This document shows, in pieces, positions 35,981 to 43,150 of a stretch of DNA of 64,000 nucleotides. The DNA comes from Achromobacter xylosoxidans (lineage in GTDB: Bacteria > Pseudomonadota > Gammaproteobacteria > Burkholderiales > Burkholderiaceae_B). Positions within the stretch are counted from its first letter, which is position 1, and each line of letters opens with the position of its first letter. A program made the translations under genes and the position numbers. The stretch spans positions 3,968,001 through 4,032,000 of the forward strand of contig NZ_CP061008.1 in assembly GCF_014490035.1 (NCBI RefSeq). Direction: 5' to 3'. The notes beneath the pieces were generated by a model. It ran no database searches. It saw only the letters and a program-made list of their open reading frames with translations, and was not told where the DNA came from.

Positions 35981-37186
35981 TCAGGCCTTCAGCGGGAAGA
36001 TGGCATCGGCCTGGCGGTAGTCGGCCGGGATGACGACCTTGATGTCGCCGCCGATCACTTGCGTCAGCAGAGGCTGCGCGCCTGTGTTCTGGCCGTCCAC
36101 GAACTTGGTCGGGCCGTAGGGCATGATGTGGTCCGAGAAGGTGCTGGAGGCCAGCGCCTCGGTGATGGCCGCGCGGTCGGCGGACTTGGCGCGTTCCAGC
36201 GCGTCGGCCAGCAGCAGCACCGAGGTATAGGTCATGAAGACCTCGTAGCTGAAGTAGGCGCCCTTCTCTTCCACGCGCGCCTTCAGCGGGGCAACGCGCG
36301 CGTCCTTGGGGTTGAACCAGTGGTTGCAGTCGAGGATGCCGTTGGCGATGTCGGGGAATTCCTTCAGGAACTTGTAGCTGGAGGCCGCGCCGCCCAGCAC
36401 CGAGTAGATCGCCTTGGGCTGCACCTTCTGCTGCTTCATGGCGCGCAGCAGCAAGGCGTATTCGTTGTAGTAGTTGGCCGGGATCACGATGTCCGGATTG
36501 AGGGACTTCATGCGCAGCACGATGTTGTTGAAATCGCGGGTCGGGTTCGGATGCTTGACCACGTCCTTGACCTCGAAGCCATGCTGCGGCAGGGCCTTGG
36601 ACAGCAGCGCCGCGGTGCCGGTGCCGAACAGCGAATCCTCGTGCACGATCATCACGGTCTTGGCCGGCTTGCCCGCCGCGTCGTTGAGCGCGGCCAGGTC
36701 GGTGATGGCGCGTTCGCTACAGGCGCGGTAGCCCGGGCCGAAACGGAAAGTGTTCTTCAGGCCGCGCTCGACGATCTGGTCGGCCACGCCCACGTCCACC
36801 ACGTGCGGCAGGTTGTACTTGGCCGCGGTCTGCGTGGTGGCCAGGCAGATCGCCGACGCATAGGCGCCGACGATGGCCGACACGCCCGCCTCGTTCATTT
36901 TTTCGACCTCGGCCGAACCCGCCTCGGGGCGCGACTGCGCGTCGCCCAGCATGGCTTCCAGCGGCGCGCCGCCCAGCGACTTGATGCCGCCGGCCTTGTT
37001 GATGTCCTCGATCGCCAGCAGCGCGCCCAAGCGGCATTGCTGGCCCGAATAGGCCAGCGCCCCCGTCACCGGATGCAGGATGCCGATCTTCACGGGTTTG
37101 GCGCCCTGGGCGCGTGCCACCCATGGCGCCGACACCAGGGCAGCTGCGGCGGCGGATTGATAGAGGAAAGTGCGGCGCGAATTCAT
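35981..37186 (-). CDS. ABC importer solute-binding protein (LivK-like)
   Basis: A 401-residue periplasmic protein. The N-terminus SRRTFLYQSAAAAALVSAPW ending in ARAQG looks like a Tat-type or Sec signal with a twin arginine at residues 4-5. The mature part has the type I binding fold (VKIGILHPVTGALAYSGQQC, then LGALLAIEDINKAGGIKSLG). GGAG precedes the ATG at 37186. It is the ligand receptor of the importer, 17 bases after the GntR regulator gene. The ligand is unknown; the downstream enzymes suggest a carboxylated or cyclic nitrogen compound. Confidence 0.93.
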   Translation of the reverse strand: MNSRRTFLYQSAAAAALVSAPWVARAQGAKPVKIGILHPVTGALAYSGQQCRLGALLAIEDINKAGGIKSLGGAPLEAMLGDAQSRPEAGSAEVEKMNEAGVSAIVGAYASAICLATTQTAAKYNLPHVVDVGVADQIVERGLKNTFRFGPGYRACSERAITDLAALNDAAGKPAKTVMIVHEDSLFGTGTAALLSKALPQHGFEVKDVVKHPNPTRDFNNIVLRMKSLNPDIVIPANYYNEYALLLRAMKQQKVQPKAIYSVLGGAASSYKFLKEFPDIANGILDCNHWFNPKDARVAPLKARVEEKGAYFSYEVFMTYTSVLLLADALERAKSADRAAITEALASSTFSDHIMPYGPTKFVDGQNTGAQPLLTQVIGGDIKVVIPADYRQADAIFPLKA

Positions 37187-37203
37187 GGGCGATCTCCGAG
37201 AGT

Positions 37204-38001
37204 TCAATGGAATTGGGCGGACAGCTCTTCGCTGACCCATACCTTGGCGTCGATGCTGCCGACGCGTGACAGCTGCAACTGGTACTGATAGCGGTCGGGG
37301 CGGTACAGGCCTTGCAGCAGCTGCACCGGCCGCTCGTTCACGTCGCGCACGATGCGCGTCACGGCCAGCAGCGCGGAGCCCACGGCCACGTCCAGGTGGC
37401 GCGCCACCTGCGCATCGGCCAGCCGCGCCGAAATGGTCTGGGTCGCGCCGCCGAACTCCACGCCGGCCGCTTCCAGCAACATCAGCAGGGGTTCGCGCTC
37501 CAGGTCTGCGCGCGTGAAATCGGCCACGGCCTGCGGCACGTAGGTCGTGATGTAGGACAGCGGCCCGGCCTCGGTGCTGCGCACGCGCAGGCTCTTGTGC
37601 ACGGGCGCGCCGGGCGCCAGGTCCAGCGCCTCGGCCACCACGGGCGGCGCCGACACCAGGGCGCTGTCCAGCACCTGCACCGAGGTGCGCAGGCCCATGT
37701 TGACGATGTTCTCCAGCAGGCCGGTGAGGTGCGCCTTCTGCGGCGGATTGGCCTTGGGCGCGCTGGCCGGATTCGCCGGCGCGCGCAGCGGCCAGGTGCC
37801 CAGGCCGGGCCGGCGCGACACCAGTCCGTCTGCCACCAGCATCTCCATGGCCTTGCGGATGGTGATGCGGGCCACGTCGAACTGGTGGGCCAGCGCGTGC
37901 TCGCCTGGCACGCCGTCCTGATCGAAGCGCCCTTCCTGCACCTGTTCGCGCAGGACGAGGTAGATCTGGTGGTACTTCGGCAGAGGTAATGAGGTTCCCA
38001 T
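37204..38001 (-). CDS. GntR-family regulator, HutC/UTRA type
   Basis: A 265-residue regulator. The N-terminal winged helix (YHQIYLVLREQVQEGRF, EHALAHQFDVARITIRKAME) is of the HutC subfamily, followed by a UTRA ligand domain (about 95-260, with HKSLRVRSTEAGPLSYITTY and RIVRDVNERPVQLLQGLYR). It is the first gene of the long operon, so it probably represses its own transcription and that of the importer and catabolic genes until a pathway compound binds. A strong promoter with an internal dyad lies directly upstream; no ribosome-binding site is seen. Confidence 0.93.
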   Translation of the reverse strand: MGTSLPLPKYHQIYLVLREQVQEGRFDQDGVPGEHALAHQFDVARITIRKAMEMLVADGLVSRRPGLGTWPLRAPANPASAPKANPPQKAHLTGLLENIVNMGLRTSVQVLDSALVSAPPVVAEALDLAPGAPVHKSLRVRSTEAGPLSYITTYVPQAVADFTRADLEREPLLMLLEAAGVEFGGATQTISARLADAQVARHLDVAVGSALLAVTRIVRDVNERPVQLLQGLYRPDRYQYQLQLSRVGSIDAKVWVSEELSAQFH

Positions 38002-38008
38002 GACGGGA

Positions 38009-38037
38009 ACTCTAGGAGTGTCCTAATGTACCGTCAA
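38009..38037 (-). promoter_or_regulatory. Promoter of the GntR-led catabolic operon
   Basis: On the minus strand TTGACG (38032-38037) is followed by exactly 17 bases and TAGAGT (38009-38014). The predicted start lies at or within a few bases of the ATG at 38001, so the first message may be leaderless. Confidence 0.65.
38013..38025. promoter_or_regulatory. Candidate GntR operator inside the promoter spacer
   Basis: TAGGA-GTG-TCCTA is a perfect inverted repeat between the -35 and -10 boxes and touching the -10. A repressor bound here would block RNA polymerase. Its place directly ahead of the GntR gene suggests autoregulation. Confidence 0.55.
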
Positions 38038-38063
38038 TGGAACAAATGGCTTGGACGGTTGTT

Positions 38064-39770
38064 CTATCGGGAAAACACTGAGGGCGCGGACTCGATCCGG
38101 TTGCGCCCGCGCTGCTTGGCGTAATACAGGGCGCGGTCGCTGCGGCTGAGCGCCAGCTCGGCGTCCGCGTCCATGGTGTGCATGGTCGAGATGCCGATGC
38201 TGACCGTCAGCGGAATATGCCGGTCGTCGCCCAGCGAAAATGGTGCGGCCGCAATGCGCTGCTGCACGCGCGTGGCGAAGGCGTGCGCGCGCTCGATGTC
38301 GGTATCCGGCAGCACCACGGCGAATTCCTCGCCGCCGATGCGCCCCACCAGGTCGACCGCCCGCAGCTGGGCCCGCAGCGTATTGGCGAAGTGCTGCAGC
38401 ACGCCGTCGCCGATGGCGTGGCCCCAGGTGTCGTTGATGCGCTTGAAATGGTCCAGGTCGCACATCAGCACGGCGGCGCAATCGCTGCCCTGGCGCTTGA
38501 TCCGGGCCAGTTCCGCGGCGATGCGCGACATGAAATGGCGGCGGTTCGGCAGCGTGGTCAGGGCGTCGGTGGCGGCGAGTTCGCGCAGTTCGAAGTCGGC
38601 GCGCTTGCGGTCGGTGATGTCGGTCACGAAACCGTGCCAGACCACGCTGCCGTCGGCCGCCTTGCGCGGACTGGCGTCGCCCTGGCGCCAGCGCAGGCCC
38701 TGCTGCGGCAGGCAGACGCGGAACTCCAGGTGCCAAGGGGTCTGCGCCGCGGCCGCGGCCTGCAGCGAGGCGTGATAGGTGGCCAGGTCCTCGGGATGGA
38801 CGCGCAGCTCGATCGCCGCGGGGTTGGTGCGCACCTCGTAAGGCGTGAGTTCGAACATGTCCCAGATGCCCGCGCTGACATACAGGAAGCGCGACCCGCC
38901 CCCGGGCCGCTGGCCGCACTGGAACACCATGCCCGGCACGGCGTCGGTCAGGTTGACCAGCAGGTCCGCCGTGCGCCGCAGGCGTTCCGACATCGCGCGC
39001 ATCGCGCTGATGTCGGTGGTGGTGCCCATCATGCGCAAGGCCCGCCCCTGCGCGTCGCGGCTGACGACCTTGCCGCGGCTGCAGATCCACTTGTAGCTGC
39101 CGTCCTTGCAAAGGATGCGGTGCTCGACTTCGTAGCTCTCGGTCTTGCCCTCGAAATGCGCCTGCATGGCGGCGCGCACATAGTCGGCGTCGTCGGGGTG
39201 CAGGCGTTTGTAGGAGTCCTCGATGCGGTTGGTGACTTCGGATTCGGCGTAGCCCAGCAGGGCCTTCCAGCCCGGCGAATAGGTGATTTCGCCGGTTACG
39301 ACATTGCGGTCCCAGATGCCCGTGCCGCTGCCTGCAATGGCCATGGACAGATTGCGCGCCTCGGTGCGCCAGCCGTCTTCCGCCGCCCGTTCCGCCGCCA
39401 GGGCCTCGCGCTTCTCGACGGCCGCGACGGCCAGTTTGGCGAAATCGTGCAAGGCATCCAGGTCTTCGTCGCCGAAGTCCCGCGGCTGGCCGTGCAGCAG
39501 CCGGAACGTACCCAGCCGGCGGCCGTCGCAGGCGTGCAGCGGGCAATCCACGGAGAAAGGAAGCGTGCCGGCCGCGGCGGCAGGCAAGGCGCCTGCCTGG
39601 GCCTGCCAGACGCCGTCGGCGTCGCTGCAGGCGACCAGCGCCATGTCCACGCCGAACTGCCGCCTGGCCAAGCGGACGAGCCGGTCCAGGGGGCCGTCGA
39701 GCCCGGTTTGCACATTCTCCGCGCCGCCGGCGGGCGCGCATGCAGGGGGAACGTCACCTGTTGCTGGCAT
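38064..39770 (-). CDS. Diguanylate cyclase (GAF-PAS-PAS-GGDEF)
   Basis: A 568-residue soluble signalling protein. An N-terminal GAF-like region (about 22-130, with LGTFRLLHGQPRDFGDEDL) precedes two PAS/PAC regions (about 140-390). The GGDEF domain (about 395-560) has the active-site variant GRIGGEEFAVVLPD, fully competent for cyclic di-GMP synthesis. An RAVD inhibitory site stands five residues before it, so product feedback is likely. No EAL domain and no membrane segment are visible. The sensed signal is unknown. Confidence 0.92.
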   Translation of the reverse strand: MPATGDVPPACAPAGGAENVQTGLDGPLDRLVRLARRQFGVDMALVACSDADGVWQAQAGALPAAAAGTLPFSVDCPLHACDGRRLGTFRLLHGQPRDFGDEDLDALHDFAKLAVAAVEKREALAAERAAEDGWRTEARNLSMAIAGSGTGIWDRNVVTGEITYSPGWKALLGYAESEVTNRIEDSYKRLHPDDADYVRAAMQAHFEGKTESYEVEHRILCKDGSYKWICSRGKVVSRDAQGRALRMMGTTTDISAMRAMSERLRRTADLLVNLTDAVPGMVFQCGQRPGGGSRFLYVSAGIWDMFELTPYEVRTNPAAIELRVHPEDLATYHASLQAAAAAQTPWHLEFRVCLPQQGLRWRQGDASPRKAADGSVVWHGFVTDITDRKRADFELRELAATDALTTLPNRRHFMSRIAAELARIKRQGSDCAAVLMCDLDHFKRINDTWGHAIGDGVLQHFANTLRAQLRAVDLVGRIGGEEFAVVLPDTDIERAHAFATRVQQRIAAAPFSLGDDRHIPLTVSIGISTMHTMDADAELALSRSDRALYYAKQRGRNRIESAPSVFSR

Positions 39771-39849
39771 GTCTGGACCTGACTCAACACGAGATTCATA
39801 GACATGGCCATGCCGGTGGCCATGACTGACATTTTGTCACGCTCTGCAC

Positions 39850-39867
39850 CAAAATAGCATCATTTTG
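39850..39867. promoter_or_regulatory. Inverted repeat in a divergent promoter region
   Basis: CAAAAT and ATTTTG are separated by six bases in the 118-base region between the diguanylate cyclase and the exported protein gene at 39888. A possible -10 (TATGAT, 39873-39878) for the plus-strand gene lies beside it. It is a candidate operator or an AT-rich promoter part. Confidence 0.3.
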
Positions 39868-39887
39868 AACGATATGATCACCGGCCT

Positions 39888-40517
39888 ATGGAACACCCTA
39901 CCCGCCTGCTGCAACGCGCCTGGCTCCTGCTGCTGGCCATCCTGATCACCCTCCACGGCGGCCTGGCCCACGCCCAGGCGTTCGACCGCCAGGCGGAAAA
40001 CGCCCGTTACCGGCAATGGCTGGAGGACTTCCGCGCCGACCTGCAGCGCCTGCGGCAATCGCCCGATCCGGCCAAGGCCGACATCGACAGCCTGTTCGCG
40101 AAGACCATCGTGCCGGCTTCCCGCGGCACCCAGCTGGTCAGGACACTGGTGGAGGCGCCCGGCGACTCCACCAGCGGCGAGGTCCACTACGCAGGCTTGC
40201 AACGCGTCTTCCTGGCCGCCCTGGCCAACGCCGTGGTGGCGGGCGACGGCGGCAACTACCCCGAAACGCAGGCCAAGTATCAGAAACAAGTATTGCGCGT
40301 GCGTTACATGCACGTGGACGGCGGCGGCCGGCTGGAGTCTTTTTTCAACGACCCCGAAAACTTCAAGCCCTACCGCCTGCCCGCGCCCGGCACCCTGGAG
40401 CGCGACGCCTACCCCTTCCTGCTGTTCGAGGAACATGAGGGCAAGCTGAGGCTGGGCGGCGTGTCCAAGGAATTCTGGGATCTGGTGAAGTTCATGGATA
40501 CGCAGCAATATGCGTAA
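39888..40517 (+). CDS. Exported protein of unknown function
   Basis: A 209-residue protein with a clear Sec signal peptide (basic start, hydrophobic WLLLLAILITLHGGL, cleavage after AHAQA). The mature part is mixed alpha/beta with no motif I recognise. It is charged and has no Cys in the mature region. Its stop overlaps the next gene, also exported, by eight bases, so the two products probably work together in the periplasm or outside. Confidence 0.75.
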   Translation: MEHPTRLLQRAWLLLLAILITLHGGLAHAQAFDRQAENARYRQWLEDFRADLQRLRQSPDPAKADIDSLFAKTIVPASRGTQLVRTLVEAPGDSTSGEVHYAGLQRVFLAALANAVVAGDGGNYPETQAKYQKQVLRVRYMHVDGGGRLESFFNDPENFKPYRLPAPGTLERDAYPFLLFEEHEGKLRLGGVSKEFWDLVKFMDTQQYA

Positions 40518-41616
40518 GCGACTGGTCCTGCTGCTGGCGGCCATCGCGCATGCCGGCCCTGCCCTGGCGGCCTGCGGCCCGGCCGCCGTCGATTTCGCCG
40601 CGCCCGTGGCGCTGAAGGCGGTGCCCGTCTCGGTCGGCCTGGGCGGCGACCGTGTCCTGCTGGGCCGCCAGGGCGAACGCGTCGCCGCCCGCAACAAGCC
40701 GGTATGGGTCGACGAAACCGGCGATCCTCTGCCCCGGACCTGGATGGACAAGGTCGATTGGTCCGCCTACCGGCTGGAGAGCGCCTCGCGGGCGCCCACG
40801 AGGTTGTACTTCGACGACGATGGCCGGCTGTGCCGCGCGGAGTCCTACGACCTGCCCCGGCGCGGCGACGCCGCCCCCTTCCTGTCGGGCGGTTACACGC
40901 TGGAATACGACGGCAACGGCGCCCTGACGCGCGTGGTCGAGTACGAACAGACCGCGGTGCGCCGGCCGGCCACCTACGAGGCAAGCGGCCAGGCCTGCCT
41001 GAAACGCGATGCCCGGGGCGCACTGACCGCCTTCAGCGATGGAGCTTGCGACGCCAGGCAAGAGCCGGCCGCCGGCCGGTTCTACGCGCGCGACGCCGCA
41101 GGCCGCCTGCTGCGCGCCATCGATACCGCCGCCCAAGGCGGCGCATTCCAGGTCCAGACCTATGATGCCGAGGGTCAGCCAAAACAACGTTATGTGCGCC
41201 GCTATTCCCCCGGGGATGGCGCCAAATCCTACGCCTCCGTCGCGCACGCCTCCCCGGACTCCCGCCCTTATCCGGTGCACCAGGCAGAGTTGAACCAGCT
41301 ATCCACCGAGGTTCCGGGCAATGACTGGCGCATCGTCAGCATCGCCGACGAGGTGGCGCTGGACGATCCGGACATGCAGTCCTGGAATCCGGACACGCAA
41401 ACCATCCTGGCCCAGGGCGTGACCGATGCGCAAGGCCGCGCGCCGCTCTCGGCGGACGCGCAGGCGCGCGTCTGGCAGGCCATGCGCGACAAGCCTGGCA
41501 GGATCTTCTGGTATTCGGACCTGATGAGCCGGGTGCTGCTGCTGCCCGCCATGGACGAGGCCCGCTGGCGCGCCTGCGCCGATCCCGGGAATCAGGCCGC
41601 CGACGCCTGCGGCTGA
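40510..41616 (+). CDS. Exported protein with RHS/YD-like repeat stretch
   Basis: A 368-residue exported protein (signal LVLLLAAIAHAGPALA, then AACG). The middle (about residues 95-220) has loosely repeated Tyr/Phe-Asp-x-x-Gly strands (LYFDDDGRL, LEYDGNGAL, FYARDAAGRL, QTYDAEGQP) like the YD repeats of RHS proteins, but only a few and without the toxin-tip core. The C-terminal part is unrecognised. Function unknown. It overlaps the exported protein upstream. Confidence 0.72.
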   Translation: MRKRLVLLLAAIAHAGPALAACGPAAVDFAAPVALKAVPVSVGLGGDRVLLGRQGERVAARNKPVWVDETGDPLPRTWMDKVDWSAYRLESASRAPTRLYFDDDGRLCRAESYDLPRRGDAAPFLSGGYTLEYDGNGALTRVVEYEQTAVRRPATYEASGQACLKRDARGALTAFSDGACDARQEPAAGRFYARDAAGRLLRAIDTAAQGGAFQVQTYDAEGQPKQRYVRRYSPGDGAKSYASVAHASPDSRPYPVHQAELNQLSTEVPGNDWRIVSIADEVALDDPDMQSWNPDTQTILAQGVTDAQGRAPLSADAQARVWQAMRDKPGRIFWYSDLMSRVLLLPAMDEARWRACADPGNQAADACG

Positions 41617-41638
41617 GGCGCGCGGCGCAGCCCGGGCC

Positions 41639-43051
41639 TCACGCTCCGCGCTGCTGCGTCGCGATCGCCCGCCATAACGCGGACATCCGCTCCGCATCCT
41701 GCATGAAGCCCACATTGAACCGGAACCACGGCGAGACGGCTCCGGGCTCGGGCAGGAATATGGCCCCGGGCGTCAGCGCGAAGCCGCGTTCCAACAGAGC
41801 ACGGGTGCATGCCGCCGCGTCCTCCACGCCAGGCAGCTTGACCCAGAGAAAGAGCGAATGTTCGGGCGTGCAGAACACGGTCGCGCCATGCTTGCCAAAC
41901 TGCCTGAGCGCATCCTTCACGGCGCGCCGGGTCCGCTGTTGCAGGTCCAGCACGTGCTTGTGGAATCGTCCTTCAGTGATCACCGCATGAACCGTGCGCT
42001 CGGCGAACGGGGAGCTGTTGAGCGACAGCACGGTCTTGACCGACACCAGTTCCCTGACATGCCGCGGCGCACAGGCCAGGAAGCCGACGCGCACCACGCT
42101 GGACAGCGACTTGGAAAAACTCCCCACATATATCGTGTTTTCCAGCTGGTCCAGCGAGGCCAGGCGCGCGCAATGCCCCGGCTTGTAGTCCGCCAGCGCA
42201 TCATCGTCGACGATCGTCAGCCCCGCCGAGGCCGCCAGCGCCAGCAGCTCGCGCGCTGTTTCCGCAGAAATGTCGCTGCCCGTAGGGTTATGGCCCACGG
42301 ATTGCGTGAAGAACAGCTTGGCCCGGCTGGCCCGCAGCGCCCGCTTCAGAAAAACCAGATCGGGCCCTAGCGGCGTTCGGGGCACCCCAATGATTCTTGC
42401 GCCTTGCAGGCTGAGCTTGTTGAAGGTGGGATAGAAGCCGGGCGCGTCGACCAGCACGGTGTCTCCCGGCCGGACCATGTGGCGGATCAGGATATCGACC
42501 GCCTGGTAGGCGCCCTGGGTGAGGATGATCTGGTCCGAACGCGCCTCGATGCCATAGGCGCCGAGCTTTTGCGAAATGCTCTGGCGCAACGGCAGATAGC
42601 CGTAGGGGTCGCCGTAGCGGAACACGCTGCCCAGCCCGCTGCGCCCGATCTTGTGCATGTAGCGGTCGAGCCGGCAGTTCTCCAGCCAGGCCGAGGGCGG
42701 CAGGCCCTCGCCCACCGAATGGCCGCCTCCAGCCAGATGGAACGCCGACCGGTCTATGCCGATGCCCGCCAGCGCGTGATCCAGGGCCGGCGCCCAGCGC
42801 TCCGCCGAAACCGGCGCCTGCGGCACGCCCACCACGTAGAACCCCGAACCATGGCGAGGCTCCACATAGCCATCCGCCACCAGCAGTTCATAGGCCTGCA
42901 CCACCGTGTTCTTGGCGACCCCCTTGATCTGCGAGTAGTGCCGCAGCGAGGGCAGCTTGGCGCCTGGGGCCAGATCACCCTGCCGTATCTGCAGCTTGAT
43001 CTGGTTGGCGATCTGCTCGGAAAGAAGGTCCGGCGGGAAATGGGAGGCCAT
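41639..43051 (-). CDS. MocR-type regulator (GntR winged helix + aminotransferase fold)
   Basis: A 470-residue regulator. The GntR helix-turn-helix is at about residues 10-75 (PSLRHYSQIKGVAKNTVVQAY). A fold-type I aminotransferase domain follows (about 110-470) with FRYGDPYGYLPLRQSI, HNPTGSD, VDDDALADY and the PLP-anchoring Lys314 in YVGSFSKSLSSVVRVGFL. The PLP site looks intact. I chose the ATG at 43051, which gives the normal start before the helix-turn-helix. It is divergent from the sulfatase gene over 99 bases containing repeated operator-like sequences, so it likely controls that operon. Confidence 0.93.
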   Translation of the reverse strand: MASHFPPDLLSEQIANQIKLQIRQGDLAPGAKLPSLRHYSQIKGVAKNTVVQAYELLVADGYVEPRHGSGFYVVGVPQAPVSAERWAPALDHALAGIGIDRSAFHLAGGGHSVGEGLPPSAWLENCRLDRYMHKIGRSGLGSVFRYGDPYGYLPLRQSISQKLGAYGIEARSDQIILTQGAYQAVDILIRHMVRPGDTVLVDAPGFYPTFNKLSLQGARIIGVPRTPLGPDLVFLKRALRASRAKLFFTQSVGHNPTGSDISAETARELLALAASAGLTIVDDDALADYKPGHCARLASLDQLENTIYVGSFSKSLSSVVRVGFLACAPRHVRELVSVKTVLSLNSSPFAERTVHAVITEGRFHKHVLDLQQRTRRAVKDALRQFGKHGATVFCTPEHSLFLWVKLPGVEDAAACTRALLERGFALTPGAIFLPEPGAVSPWFRFNVGFMQDAERMSALWRAIATQQRGA

Positions 43052-43060
43052 GGCGGATAT

Positions 43061-43102
43061 CCAACTGTAGCGGCCAACTGTACCACTGGCTTTGCGGTAC
43101 AG
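43061..43102. promoter_or_regulatory. Repeat cluster between MocR gene and sulfatase, candidate operator
   Basis: CCAACTGTA occurs at 43061-43069 and again at 43074-43082, a direct repeat with a 13-base period. In addition CTGTACC (43078-43084) is inverted as GGTACAG (43096-43102) after 11 bases. MocR proteins such as GabR and PdxR bind direct repeats, so these are the best candidates for its sites. Confidence 0.5.
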
Positions 43103-43150
43103 CGGCCTACGATGCAGGCACAACGAATCGATACCCACGGAGACCGCGCA

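Noticed and set aside
38023..39741. Second long minus-strand frame over the diguanylate cyclase gene
   Set aside because: It is the alternate frame of the GGDEF gene, Arg/Gly/Pro rich with no domain.
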